Part shown: positions 23,001 through 27,440 of the stretch, one piece after another
Numbering within the stretch: the first letter of the stretch is position 1
How the letters are laid out: every line of letters begins with the position of its first letter
Source: Agriotes lineatus
Lineage: Eukaryota > Arthropoda > Insecta > Coleoptera > Elateridae
Length of the DNA stretch: 64,000 nucleotides
Reading direction: 5' to 3'
Assembly (NCBI GenBank): GCA_940337035.1
Contig: CALNHX010005240.1
Location: 46,830-110,829, forward strand
Program-made: the position numbers and the translations under genes
The notes under the pieces: model-generated
Seen by the model: only the letters and a program-made list of their open reading frames with translations
The model's database searches: none
Told to the model about the DNA's origin: nothing

Positions 23001-25521
23001 CACTACAACACCTACTACTGAGGAATCGACGGCGACTCCAACATATTCTACAACAACCTCAAGCATCACATCGTCTCCGAGTAGCAGTGCAACGTCCACG
23101 ACTGAGAAATCCACGGATACCACGTCACAATCTACAATAACTTCAGATGGCACATCGGCCCCGGGTAGCACTACAACACCTACTACTGAGGAATCGACGG
23201 CGACTCCGACATATTCTACAACAACCTCAGGCATCACATCGTCTCCGAGTAGCAGTGCAACGCCCACGACTGAGAAATCGACGGAGACCACATCACAATA
23301 TACAATAACTTCAGATGGCACGTCGTCTCCGGGAAGCACTATAACCCCTACTACTGAGGAATCGACGTCGTCTCCATCACATTCTACAACCTCAGGTGTC
23401 ATCACGACTCCGACTTACACTTTTACGGCAACTACTGGAGCATCGGCGGTGACCACGACACAACTTACGACAAGTTCAGGCGACACCTCATCACCGACAA
23501 CCACTGTCACGCCATCTACTGGGACAGCAACGGTTACTACGACAAAATTTACAACAAGTTCAGGCGTCACCACCACTCCGACTTCCACCGCCACGCCATC
23601 TGCTGAAGCATCGACGGCGACTATGGAACAATCTACAACAGCTACATGGGTTACTTTGTCACCGACCACCACTGTCACGCCAACTGCTGGAGCATCGACG
23701 GCGACCGCGTTACAACCTTCAACCACTTTAGGGGTCACCACGGCGCCGACTATTACTGTAACGCCCACTACTCAGCCGCCAGGTTCTTCGATTTCTTCAT
23801 CACTTGCGACCAGTCCATCGTCACCCACTGCTTCTTCCTCTATTACAGTAGTGTCCACAATATCAACAGAAGGATCTTCTACAGATGGAAGCAGCACGTC
23901 AATATCTTCCACGAAATCGCCAACCTCCAGCCCGTCGTCTAGTTCAGAATCTTCTGTTTCGTCATCACTCTCAACCAGTTCATCATCATCTCCTGCTTCT
24001 TCGACTGTTACAGTAGTGCCTACAATATCAACAGGAGGTTCTTCTACAGATGGCAGCAGCACGTCTATATCTACCACGGAATCGCCAACCTCCAGTCCGT
24101 CGTCTAGTTCAGAATCTTCTGTTTCGTCATCACTCTCAACCAGTTCATCATCATCTCCTGCTTCTTCGTCTACTACAGTAGTGTCCACACTATCAACAGG
24201 AGGCTCTTCTACAAATGGAAGTAGCACGTCAGTGTCTACCACGGACTCGCCAACTTCCAGTCCGTCGTCTAGTTCAGAATCTTCTGTTTCGTCATCACTC
24301 TCAACCAGTTCATCATCATCTCCTGCTTCTTCGACTGTTACAGTAGTGCCTACAATATCAACAGGAGGTTCTTCTACAGATGGCAGCAGCACGTCTATAT
24401 CTACCACGGAATCGCCAACCTCCAGTCCGTCGTCTAGTTCAGAATCTTCTGTTTCGTCATCACTCTCAACCAGTTCATCATCATCTCCTGCTTCTTCGTC
24501 TACTACAGTAGTGTCCACACTATCAACAGGAGGCTCTTCTACAAATGGAAGTAGCACGTCAGTGTCTACCACGGACTCGCTAACTTCCAGTCCGTCGTCT
24601 AGTTCAGAATCTTCTGTTTCGTCATCACTCTCAACCAGTTCATCATCATCTCCTGCTTCTTCGTCTACTACAGTAGTGTCCACACTATCAACAGGAGGCT
24701 CTTCTACAAATGGAAGTAGCACGTCAGTCTCTACCACGGACTCGCCAACCTCCAGTCCGTCGTCTAGTTCAGAATCTTCTGTTTCGTCATCACTCTCAAC
24801 CAGTTCATCATCATCTCCTGCTTCTTCGACTGTTACAGTAGTGCCTACAATATCAACAGGAGGTTCTTCTACAGATGGCAGCAGCACGTCTATATCTACC
24901 ACGGAATCGCCAACCTCCAGTCCGTCGTCTAGTTCAGAATCTTCTGTTTCGTCATCACTCTCAACCAGTTCATCATCATCTCCTGCTTCTTCGTCTACTA
25001 CAGTAGTGTCCACACTATCAACAGGAGGCTCTTCTACAAATGGAAGTAGCACGTCAGTGTCTACCACGGACTCGCCAACTTCCAGTCCGTCGTCTAGTTC
25101 AGAATCTTCTGTTTCGTCATCACTCTCAACCAGTTCATCATCATCTCCTGCTTCTTCGTCTACTACAGTAGTGTCCACACTATCAACAGGAGGCTCTTCT
25201 ACAAATGGAAGTAGCACGTCAGTGTCTACCACGGATTCGCCAATCTCCAACTCGTCTTCTAGTTCCGAATCTTCTGTTTCTTCATCACTCTCACCCAGTT
25301 CATCGTCATCTATCCCTCCTTCGTCTACTACAGTAGTATCCACAATATCAACAGGTAGCGTTCCTACAGATGATAGCAGCACATTAGTGTCTAGTACAGC
25401 ACCTACAACGCCTGCTCTTGAACCGTCTTCTTCTAAATCAGTCATTAATACTATTGTTACTGTTACTGTCGGCGTTGTGTTTGTGTTTGCGGCGTTTGCA
25501 TTTGTCTTAATCTTATTATAA
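2065..25521 (+). CDS. Giant Thr/Ser/Pro-rich mucin, terminal exon (partial, 5' exons missing)
   Basis: A single open exon of about 23.46 kb encodes about 7,818 residues and ends in TAA at 25519-25521. It opens with a short segment holding three Cys (one ECIK, one LQCC pair), an N-glycosylation site (NVT) and the dibasic site RNKR (2158-2169), a furin-type consensus. The rest is almost entirely Thr, Ser, Pro, Glu, Ala and Gly in tandem arrays, as expected of a heavily O-glycosylated secreted or cell-surface mucin. About 27 C-terminal residues are hydrophobic up to the stop (VGVVFVFAAFAFVLILL), preceded by Ser/Asn-rich sequence. This looks like a GPI-attachment signal or an anchor without cytoplasmic tail. 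No signal peptide is present because the N-terminal exon(s) lie upstream. The gene is insect mucin-like; orthology is not assignable. The likely role is lubrication or a barrier on an epithelium, cuticle or gut surface, or a secretion; this is inference. Confidence 0.85.
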   Translation: MSIGSTKECIKTIQTIELQCCTNVTSTKKTKRNKRSVEQPTTLNITSKIGQDSMTYTTKQMDSTTSTSTTAMAKRTALEQTTFLVVSTSATTADTPTTQSSTKTTYSEVTRPPTTTETPTTQTPTTTTSEPAKTSEVRTLPTTTETPTTQAPTTTTSEPTTTSEVTTLPTTTETPTTQAPTTTTSEPTTTSEVTTLPTTTETPTTQAPTTTTSEPTTTSEVTTLPTTTETPTTQAPTTTTSEPTTTSEVTTLPTTTETPTTQAPTTTTSEPTTTSEVTTLPTTTETPTTQAPTTTTSEPTTTSEVTTLPTTTETPTTQAPTTTTSEPTTTSEVTTLTTTTETPTTQAPTTTTSEPTTTSEVTTLPTTSKTPTTQAPTTTTSEPTTTSEVTTLPTTTETPTTQAPTTTTSEPTTTSEVTTLPTTTETPTTQAPTTTTSEPTTTSEVSTLPTTTETPTTQAPTTTTLEPTTTSEATTLPTTTETPTTQTPTTTTSEPTTTSEVTTQPTTTETPTTQTLTTTTSEPTTTSEVTTLTTTTETPTTQAPTTTTSEPTTTSEVTTLPTTSKTPTTQAPTTTTSEPTTTSEVTTLPTTTETPTTQAPTTTTSEPTTTSEVTTLPTTTETPTTQAPTTTTSEPTTTSEVSTLPTTTETPTTQAPTTTTLEPRTTSEATTLPTTTETPTTQTPTTTTSEPTTTSEVTTQPTTTETPTTQTPTTTTSEPTTSEVTTQPTTTETPTTQTPTTTTWEPTTTSEVTTQPTTTKTPTTQAPTTTTLEPTTTSEATTLPTTTETPTTQTPTTTTSEPTTTSEVTTLPTTTETPTTQAPTTTTSEPTTTSEVSTLPTTTETPTTQAPTTTTLEPTTTSEATTLPTTTETPTTQTPTTTTLEPTTTSEVTTQPTTTETPTTHTPTTTTSEPTTTSEVTTQPTTTETPTTQTPTTTTSEPTTTSEVTTQPTTTKTPTTQAPTTTTLEPTTTSEATTLPTTTETPTTQTPTTTTSEPTTTSGVTTQPTTTETPTTQTPTTTTSEPTTTSKVSTLPTTTETPTTQAPITTTSEPTTTSEVSTLPTTTETPTTQVPTTTTSEPTTTSEVTTLPTTTETPTTQAPTTTTSEPTTTSEVSTLPTTTETPTTQAPTTTTSEPTTTSEVTALPTTTETPTTQAPTTTTSKPTTTSEVTTLPTTTETPTTQAPTTTTSEPTTTLEVSTLPTTTETPTTQAPTTTTSDPTTTSEVTTLPTTTETPTTQAPTTSTSEPTTTSEVTTLPTTTETPTTQAPTTTTSEPTTTSEVTTLPTTTETPTTQAPTTTTSEPTTSSEVTTLPTTTETPTTQAPTTTTSEPTTTSEVTTLPTTTDTPTTQAPTTTTSEPTTTSEVTTLPTTTETPTTQAPTTTTSEPTTTSEVTTLPTTTETPTTQAPTTTTSEPTTTSEVTTLPTTTETPTTQAPTTTTSEPTTTSEVTTLPTTTETPTTQAPTTTTSEPTTTSEVTTLPTTTETPTTQAPTTTTSEPTTTSEVTTLPTTTEAPTTQAPTTTTSEPTTTSEVTTLPTTTETPTTQAPTTTTSEPTTTSEVTTLPTTTETPTTQAPTTTTSEPTTTSEVTTLPTTTETPTTQAPTTTTTEPTITSEVTTLPTTTETPTTQAPTTTTTEPTTTSEVTTLPTTTETSTTQAPTTTTSKPTTTSAVTTLPTTTETPTTQAPTTTTSEPTTTSEVTTLPTTTETPTTQAPTTTTSEPTTTSEVTTLPTTTETPTTQAPTTTTSEPTTTSKVTTLPTTTETSKTQAPTTTTSEPTTTSEVTTLPTTTETPTTQAPTTTTSEPTTTSEVTTLPTTTEAPTTQAPTTTTSEPTTTSEVTTLPTTTETPTTQAPTTTTTEPTTTSEVTTLPTTTETPTTQAPTTTTSEPTTTSEVSTLPTTTETPTTQAPTTTTLEPTTTSEATTLPTTTETPTTQTPTTTTSEPTTTSEVTTQPTTTETPTTQAPTTTTLEPTTTSEATTLPTTTETPTTQTPTTTTSEPTTTSEVTTQPTTTETPTTQTPTTTTSEPTTTSKVSTLPTTTETPTTQAPITTTSEPTTTSEVSTLPTTTETPTTQVPTTTTSEPKTTSEVTTLPTTTETPTTQAPTTTTSEPTTTSEVSTLPTTTETPTTQAPTTTTSEPTTTSEVTTQPTTTETPTTQTPTTTTSEPSTTSEVTTQPTTTKTPTTQTPTTTTSEPTTTSEVTTLPTTTETPTSQAPTTTTSEPTTTSEVSTLPTTTETPTTQAPTTTTLEPTTTSEATTLPTTTETPTTQTPTTTTSEPTTTSEATTQPTTTETPTTQTPTTTTSEPTTTSKVSTLPTTTETPTTQAPITTTSEPTTTSEVSTLPTTTETPTTKAPTTPTAEPTTTSEVTTLPTTTKTPTTQAPTTTTLEPTTTSEATTLPTTTETPTTQTPTTTTSEPTTTSEVTTQPTTSKTPTTQAPTTTTLEPTTTSEATTLPTTTETPTTQTPTTTTSEPTTTSEATTLPTTTETPTTQTPTTTTSKPTTTSKVSTLTTTTETPTTQVPTTTTSEPTTTSEVSTLPTTTETPTTQVPTTTTSELTTTSEVTTLPTTTETPTTQAPTTTTSEPTTTSEVSTLPTTTETPTTKAPTTTTSEPTTTSEVTTLPTTTETPTTQTPTTTTSEPSTTSEVTTLPTTTKTPTTQAPTTTTLEPTTTSEATTLPTTTETPTTQTPTTTTSEPKTTSEVTTLPTTTETPATQAPTTTTLEPTTTSEVTTLPTTTETPTTQAPTTTTLEPTTTSETTKLPTTTETLTTQTPTTTTSEPTTTSEVTTQPTTTESPTTQAPTTTTLEPTTTSEATTLLTTTETPTTQTPTTTTSEPTTTSEVTTQPTTTETPTTQTPTTTTSEPTTTSKVSTLPTTTETPTTQVPTTTTSEPTTTSEVSTLPTTTETPTTQVPTTTTSELTTTSEVTTLPTTTETPTTQAPTTTTSESTTTSEVSTLPTTTETPTTQAPTTTTSEPTTTSEVTTLPTTTETPTTQTPTTTTSEPSTTSEVTTQPTTTETPTTQTPTTSTSEPTTTSEVTTLPTTTETPTTQAPTTTTSEPTTTSEVTTLPTTTETPTTQAPTTTTLEPTTTSEATTLPTTTETPTTQTPTTTTSEPTTTSEVTTQPTTTETPTTQAPNTTTLEPTTTSEATTLPTTTETPTTQTPTTTTSEPTTTSEVTTQPTTTETPTTQTPTTTTSEPTTTSKVSTLPTTTETPTTQAPITTTSEPTTTSEVSTLPTTTETPTTQVPTTTTSEPTTTSEVTTLPSTTETPTSKAPTTTTSEPTATSEVSTLPTTTETLTTQAPTTTTSEPSTTSEVTTQPTTTETPTTQTPTTTTSEPTTTSEVTTQPTTTETPTTQTPTTTTSEPSTTSEVTTQPTTTETPTTQTPTTTTSEPTTTSEVTTLPTTTETPTTQAPTTTSSEPTTTSEVSTLSTTTETPTTQAPTTTTSEPTTKSEVSTLPTTTETPTTQAPTTTTLEPTTSEATTLPTTTETPTTQTPTTTTSEPTTTSEVTTQPTTTETPTTQTPTTTTSEPTTTSEVSTLPTTTETPTTQAPTTTTSEPTTTSEVSTLPTTIETPTTQAPTTTTSEPTTTSEVSTLPTTTETPTTQAPTTTTSEPTTTSKVSTLPTTTETPTTQAPITTTSEPTTTSEVSTLPTTTETPTTQVPTTTTSEPTTTSEVTTLPTTTETPTTQAPTTTTSEPTTTSEVSTLPTTTETPTTQAPTTTTSEPTTTSEVTTQPTTTETPTTQTPTTTTSEPSTTSEVTTQPTTTETPTTQTPTTTTSEPTTTSEVTTLPTTTETPTTQAPTTTTSKPTTTSEVSRLSTTTETPTTQAPTTTTSEPTTTSEVSTLPTTTETPITQAPTTTTLEPTTSEATTLPTTTETPTTQTPTTTTSEPTTTSEVTTQPTTTETPTTQTPTTTTSEPTTTSEVSTLPTTTETPTTQAPTTTTSEPTTTSEVSTLPTTIETPTTQAPTTTTSEPTTTSEVSTLPTTTETPTTQAPTTTTSEPTTTSELITLPTTTETPTTQAPTTTTSKPTTTSEVSTLPTATETPTTQAPTTTTLEPTTTLEVTTQPTTTETPTTQTPTMTTSEPTTTSEVTTLPTTTETPTTQAPTTTASEPTTTSEVSTLPTTTETPTTQAPTTTTLEPTTTSEITTLPTTSGSTSSPGSTATPTTGESTATTTSFTTASRSTSSPGSTLTPTTGESTATTTDFTTASGSTSSPGSTATPTTGESTATTTDFTTALGSTSFPGSTATPTIGESTATTTDFTTASGSTSSPGSTATITTGESTATTTDFTTASGSTSSPGSTATPTTGESTATTTYFTTASGSASSPGNTVTPTAGESTATTTDFTTASGSTSSPSSTATPTTGESTVTTTDFTTASGSTSSPGSTATPSTGESTATTTDFTTASGPTSSPSSTATPTTGESTATTTDFTTASGSTSSPGSTATPTTGESTATTTDFTTASGSTSSPGSTATPSTGESTTTTTDFTTASGSTSSPGSTATPSTGESTATTTDFTTASGSTSSPGSTATPTTGESTATTTDFTTASGSTTSPGSTATPTTGESTATTTEFTTASGSNSSPGSTATPTTGESTATTTDFTTASGSTSSPGSTETPTTGESTATTTDFTTASGSTSSPGSTATPSTGESTATTTDFTTASGSTSSPGSTATPSTGESTATTTDFTTASGSTSSPGSTEKPTTGESTATTTDFTTASGSTSSLGSTATPATGESTTTTTDFTTASGSTSSPGSTATPSTGESTATTTDFTTASGSTSSPGSTATPSTGESTASTTDFTTASGSTSSLGSTETPTTGESTATTTDFTTASGSTSSPGSTATPTTGESTATTTDFTTASGSTSSPGSTATPTTGESTATTTDFTTASGSTTSPGSTATPTTGKSTVTTTDFTTVSGSTSSPGSTATLSTGESTATTTDFTTASGPTSSPSSTATPTTGESTATTTDFTTASGSTSSPGSTATPTTGESTATTTDFTTASGSTSSPGSTATPSTGESTATTTDFTTASGSTSSPGSTATPSTGESTATTTDFTTASGSTSSPGSTATPSTGESTATTTDFTTASGSTSSPGSTVKPTTGESTATTTDFTTASGSTSSPGSTATPATGESTTTTTDFTTASGSTSSPGSTATPSTGESTASTTDFTTASGSTSSPGSTATPSTGESTATTTDFTTASGSTSSLGSTETPTTGESTATTTDFTTASGSTSSPGSTATPTTGESTATTTDFTTASGSTSSPGSTATPTTGESTATTTDFTTASGSTTSPGSTATPTTGKSTVTTTDLTTVSGSTSSPGSTATLSTGESTATTTDFTTASGPTSSPSSTATPTTGESTATTTDFTTASGSTSSPGSTATPTTGESTATTTDFTTASGSTSSPGSTATPSTGESTATTTDFTTASGSTSSPGSTATPSTGESTATTTDFTTASGSTSSPGSTVTPTTGESTATTTDFTTASGSTSSPGSTATPSTGESTATTTDFTTASGSTSSPGSTETPTTGESTATTTDFTTASGSTSSPRSTEKPTTGESAATTTDFTIASGSTSSPGSTETPTTGESTATTTDFTTASGSTSSPGSTATPSTGESTATTTDFTTASGSTSSPGSTATPSTGESTATTTDFTTASGSTSSPGSTETPTTGESTATTTDFTTASGSTSSPGSTATPSTGESTATTTDFTTASGSTSSPGSTATPSTGESTATTTDFTTASGSTSSPGSTAATTSELTTASYSTSELTTASVSTSSPSSTAMLTTGESTATTSELTTASFSTSSPRSTATPTTSESTATTSELTTASVSTSSQSSTAPPTTGESTATTSELTTASYSTSELTTASGSTSSPSSSVTPTTVESTATTSELTTSSGSTSSRSSTATPTTGESTVATSELTTASGSTSSQNSIASPTTDESTATTSELTTASYSTSQLTTASGSTSSPSSTALPTTGESTVTTSELTTASGSTSFPSSTDTPTTGESTATTSELTTVSGSTSELTTASGSTSSPSSTATPTTGESTATTSELTTASFSTSSPSSTATPTTSESTATTSELTTASVSTSSQSSTASPTTGESTATTSELTTASYSTSELTTASGSTSSPSSTVTPTTVESTATTSELTIASGSTSSPSSTAMPTTGESTVTTSELTTASGSTSFPSSTDTPTTGESTATTSELTTVSGSTSELTTASGSTSSPSSTVTPTTVESTATTSELTTSSGSTSSPSSTATPTTGESTATTASGSTLSPSSTAMPTTGKSTVTTSELTTASGSTSSPSSTATPTTGESTATTSGLTTTSGSTSSPGSTAAPTTGESTATMTELTTASGSTSSPSSTATPTTGKSTVTTPELTPASSSTSSSSSTATPTTGESTATTSELSTDSGSSSSPSSIATPTTGESTATTSELTTAVGSTSSPSSTATPSTGESTATTSELTRASSSTSSPSITATPTTGESTATTSELTTASGSSSCPSSTATLTTGKSTATTSELTTTSGSTSSQSSTATPTTGESTSTTSELTTASYSTSELTTASGSTSSPSSTATPTTGESIATTSELTTASGSTSELTTASGSTSSPSSTATPTTGESAATTSGLTTSSGSTSSPSSTATPTTGESTAATSELTTASGSTSELTTTSGSTWSQSSTATPTTGESTSTTSELTTASYSTSELTTASGSTSSPSSTATPTTGESAATTSELTTSSGSTSSPSSTATPTTGESTETTSLSTITSYGTSSSGSTTTPTTEESTATSTYSTTTSGITSSPSSSATSTTETSTETTSQSTKTSDAMSSPGSTTTITAEESTATPTYPTTTSGITSSPSSSATSTTETTSQSTITSDGTSSPGSTTSPTTEESTATPTYSTTISVVTSSPSSSATSTTEKLTKTTSQSTITSDGTSSPGSPTTPTTEESTATPTYSTTISGITSSPSSSATSTTEKSTVTTSTTITSDGTSSPGSTTTPTTEESTATPTYSTTTSSITSSPSSSATSTTEKSTDTTSQSTITSDGTSAPGSTTTPTTEESTATPTYSTTTSGITSSPSSSATPTTEKSTETTSQYTITSDGTSSPGSTITPTTEESTSSPSHSTTSGVITTPTYTFTATTGASAVTTTQLTTSSGDTSSPTTTVTPSTGTATVTTTKFTTSSGVTTTPTSTATPSAEASTATMEQSTTATWVTLSPTTTVTPTAGASTATALQPSTTLGVTTAPTITVTPTTQPPGSSISSSLATSPSSPTASSSITVVSTISTEGSSTDGSSTSISSTKSPTSSPSSSSESSVSSSLSTSSSSSPASSTVTVVPTISTGGSSTDGSSTSISTTESPTSSPSSSSESSVSSSLSTSSSSSPASSSTTVVSTLSTGGSSTNGSSTSVSTTDSPTSSPSSSSESSVSSSLSTSSSSSPASSTVTVVPTISTGGSSTDGSSTSISTTESPTSSPSSSSESSVSSSLSTSSSSSPASSSTTVVSTLSTGGSSTNGSSTSVSTTDSLTSSPSSSSESSVSSSLSTSSSSSPASSSTTVVSTLSTGGSSTNGSSTSVSTTDSPTSSPSSSSESSVSSSLSTSSSSSPASSTVTVVPTISTGGSSTDGSSTSISTTESPTSSPSSSSESSVSSSLSTSSSSSPASSSTTVVSTLSTGGSSTNGSSTSVSTTDSPTSSPSSSSESSVSSSLSTSSSSSPASSSTTVVSTLSTGGSSTNGSSTSVSTTDSPISNSSSSSESSVSSSLSPSSSSSIPPSSTTVVSTISTGSVPTDDSSTLVSSTAPTTPALEPSSSKSVINTIVTVTVGVVFVFAAFAFVLILL
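2398..14580 (+). repeat. Mucin array A: about 145 copies of an 84 bp unit
   Basis: Each unit encodes 28 residues containing TTTETPTTQAPTTTTSEP followed by TTTSEVTTLP. The period is exactly 84 bp through nearly the whole stretch. Variants include QAP or QTP or QVP, TSEP or TLEP, SEVTTLP or SEATTLP or SEVTTQP, and SKVSTLP. At least three units have lost a single codon (near 4220, 12538 and 13711) and none is frameshifted. The variants recur in ordered blocks, which shows higher-order duplication inside the array. Confidence 0.95.
14581..19313 (+). repeat. Mucin array B: about 56 copies of a different 84 bp unit
   Basis: The unit encodes SGSTSSPGSTATPTTGES followed by TATTTDFTTA, again 28 residues and 84 bp. 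Sequence and codon choice differ from array A (GGC, TCC, GAC are common), but the period is the same. Block-level duplication is visible: the rare GKSTVTTTD variant occurs at about 16810 and again at about 17986, exactly 1,176 bp (14 units) apart. Each copy is preceded by a unit with STTSPG and followed by one with ATLSTG. Confidence 0.95.
19314..22296 (+). repeat. Mucin array C: SELTTAS-type 84 bp units with short insertions
   Basis: Units of 28 residues contain SELTTASGSTSSPSSTATP and TTGESTATT. Several carry an extra 10-residue segment (SELTTASYST or SELTTASGST), apparently a partial unit duplication, so spacing is less regular than in arrays A and B. Array C is clearly related to array B (shared TTGESTATT and GSTSSP cores) and probably diverged from a common unit. 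Confidence 0.9.
22297..23395 (+). repeat. Mucin array D: 168 bp double units
   Basis: Here two alternating 28-residue half-units form a 56-residue (168 bp) repeat: one with SDGTSSPGSTTTPTTEES, the other with SGITSSPSSSATSTTEKS. Successive SGITSS starts are 168 bp apart (for example 22411 and 22579), apart from units shortened by a few codons. Doubling of the 28-residue frame points to dimerisation of the ancestral unit. Confidence 0.88.
23396..23789 (+). repeat. Mucin array E: degenerate 28-residue units
   Basis: About four highly diverged units remain, with patterns such as TTSSGDTSSPTTTVTPSTG and TTSSGVTTTPTSTATPSAE on a spacing of about 28 residues. They are the least homogenised copies of the family and separate the Thr-rich arrays from the Ser-rich C-terminal array. 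Confidence 0.7.
23790..25425 (+). repeat. Mucin array F: 165 bp Ser-rich units in two alternating types
   Basis: Units of 55 residues contain SSSSESSVSSSLSTSSSSSP. The start of this motif falls at 23941, 24106, 24271, 24436, 24601, 24766, 24931, 25096 and 25261, exactly 165 bp apart. Two unit types exist: type A with TVTVVPTISTGGSSTDG, type B with STTVVSTLSTGGSSTNG. The order is A B A B B A B B, then a diverged last copy; a diverged first copy precedes 23941. The order implies recent duplication of AB and ABB blocks. Confidence 0.93.
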
Positions 25522-25745
25522 TAGTAATATTCCCGAGTTATATTGATCTTGCAATTTTATGATTCTAATTGAATAGATCTTGTGACGACGATGTTGTCAG
25601 TTGACGAGTTATTATATATTGTTAAGCCATGTTTAATTACAAGTAGAAATATGTATTTAGCATTTCCTAAAACAATTATTTTAGATTTAGAAAGTTGTAT
25701 TTTTATACTGTAATATTTATTATAGAATAAATTCTTATTTTAGAA
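25522..25745 (+). other. Probable 3' UTR of the mucin gene
   Basis: This is AT-rich sequence between the mucin stop codon and the first clear polyadenylation signal. No other ORF or element is seen in it. A tRNA-derived SINE begins directly after it. Confidence 0.6.
25726..25731 (+). terminator. AATAAA polyadenylation signal
   Basis: A canonical AATAAA hexamer lies about 205 bp after the mucin stop codon, in an AT-rich context, and is the first such signal downstream in the sense direction. It is the likely 3' processing signal of the giant mucin transcript. Confidence 0.6.
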
Positions 25746-25746
25746 A

Positions 25747-26000
25747 CCGTGTAGGGCAGTTCGTAGAGCATTAGGTTTGCATAAAGCAAGTCCTTGGTTC
25801 GAATCCCACGATGGGTGGAAATTTCCCGCAGCCTTGGCGGTCGGTATCGAGATAGGTGAGACCATTCACAGTTGTGCACCAAATTAATTGTGCTCTACTC
25901 GAAACCATTGACCTAAAAATGGAGTAACACGGTCAATACATTACCAACACACACAGATAACACAATGGTTGCTACGCAAACTCAAAAGGCGCACTTCAAC
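25747..26000 (+). mobile_element. tRNA-derived SINE
   Basis: The head resembles a tRNA: an A-box-like stretch at 25751-25770 (GTAGGGCAGTTCGTAGAGC) and a B box GGTTCGAATCC at 25796-25806. The anticodon arm is degenerate and the acceptor stem does not close, so this is not a working tRNA gene. A non-tRNA body follows to about 26000. No clear target-site duplication was found, so the 3' boundary is approximate. Confidence 0.75.
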
Positions 26001-26619
26001 TATGTAACCCAAAACCGTACAAAGCACCAGCATCTACACCGGTAGGTAAAAGTGGTTACAGCTAATACATATTCTTATTTTATGTTTCATTATATAGTTT
26101 ATTATTTTTGCACAACTATAACTTCGAATTAATAGATACATAAAATTGTAAAAATGGTAAGTTTTAAAGAAAATTAATAAGAAGTTGAATGTTGATTTGT
26201 CGAGGGTAACAGAAGTACCTCTCGATCTGGATCTGGCTAAGGACAGCTTTGCAATGTGTAGAATTTTCTCGAATATCAATGAAGTTAGAAGAAACTGCTG
26301 TGATTCGAAGCGAAGTAATGCTTTAGCTTCTTTTCGTTGATAAAATCACATAGTATCTATGATCTTGATAAGTTGGTTGAGAATAAAGACTAATATCTCC
26401 AGGTGAGGGATTTAAACCATTCCACTTAAAGTTTACGACCAATATTGCAATGCAGAATAATACAAGAAGTACATCTTCAGGACGATCATCAATACGGTGG
26501 TAAGATGTTCATTCGCCAACAAGACCTAGATCTAAATCAAGATGCTCTATGTGCCTCGTTCTCACTTAATTTTGATTTATTCTGTATTAACTTCTCATTG
26601 CCAGGCAGATCATTTGATA
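26001..26619. other. Intergenic DNA, nothing recognised
   Basis: AT-rich sequence without a coding pattern, terminal repeat or RNA signature that I recognise. Confidence 0.5.
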
Positions 26620-27440
26620 GTCCATTTTTTGTAAGGATTTACATAAACTGTCTCTTTGAACTTCGCCAAACGCCTTAGTTAAATCTATAAAGCAGAGGTA
26701 GGTAGGCCTCTTTATTAGGCTTCAAGATTTTGTTCCTTCCAGTTCGTGTGGTGTTCTAGGTAGTTTGGTTGCTACTGGTTTCAATGTATTATCATCTGAA
26801 AAAGTCGGCGTAAAATTATTTTCTAGATTATCAAAAAGACTCAATTTGTCTTCACTAGAATTATGTGTATCAGTTGATGTTGGTAAGAATGGAATTACTT
26901 CCTTTTGTAAAGTTATGTTTTTGTAACTTACCATAGATTTGTGCTATTTGATTCAATGCTTTCAATGTTCTTTCTGTATAAGTAGATTATGTATTTACAA
27001 TATATTTTACATCGAATTTGGTGGTGTAGGTTGTTTAGCTGATTTTTTACAATATATGTTCCTTTGTCGTCATTGACGTCTCCTTTTTACCTAATTAACT
27101 TGATTATGTACTTGGGCTGGGGGACATTTGTATTATTCGTTTTTCTATTTTTTTCGGGTCGGGTTGCCGTTTGTATAGTATAATAGATTGCCTTTGTAAA
27201 CAACTCGATGTGGTTGTAAATTGCTTCGGTGCTTTATATCTGGACTGGAGTGAGTAATTGTGCATCTACATGATGTTGTAACTGCTCCCAATTCACGCCC
27301 TTTATTATCCTAGAAACTGACTATTAACTGGTTGATAGCCAGAATTTAATTCGGTAATTGCTGTTTGCATGGTTACATGGATATTTTCTGTTGACATAAT
27401 ATCCAATACATTAGGCTGTAATACAATATGTAAACTTACC
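26620..27440 (-). pseudogene. Decayed jockey-type LINE (EN and RT fragments)
   Basis: On the minus strand, about 27370-27418 encodes PNVLDIMSTENIHVT followed by ELNSGYQPV, which matches the C-terminal block of jockey-type endonucleases (PDVLDIF...ELxSDHxPV, with SDH lost). Near 27110-27250 in-frame pieces resemble the EN-RT linker. At 26652-26697 the minus strand reads LCFIDLTKAFGEVQR, which fits RT motif A. Stops and frameshifts break all of these, and most of the RT is missing. The two pieces may come from one element or two. Confidence 0.55.

Noticed and set aside
25747..25820. Functional tRNA gene with CAT anticodon
   Set aside because: The anticodon stem-loop and acceptor stem do not form and a SINE-like body follows.
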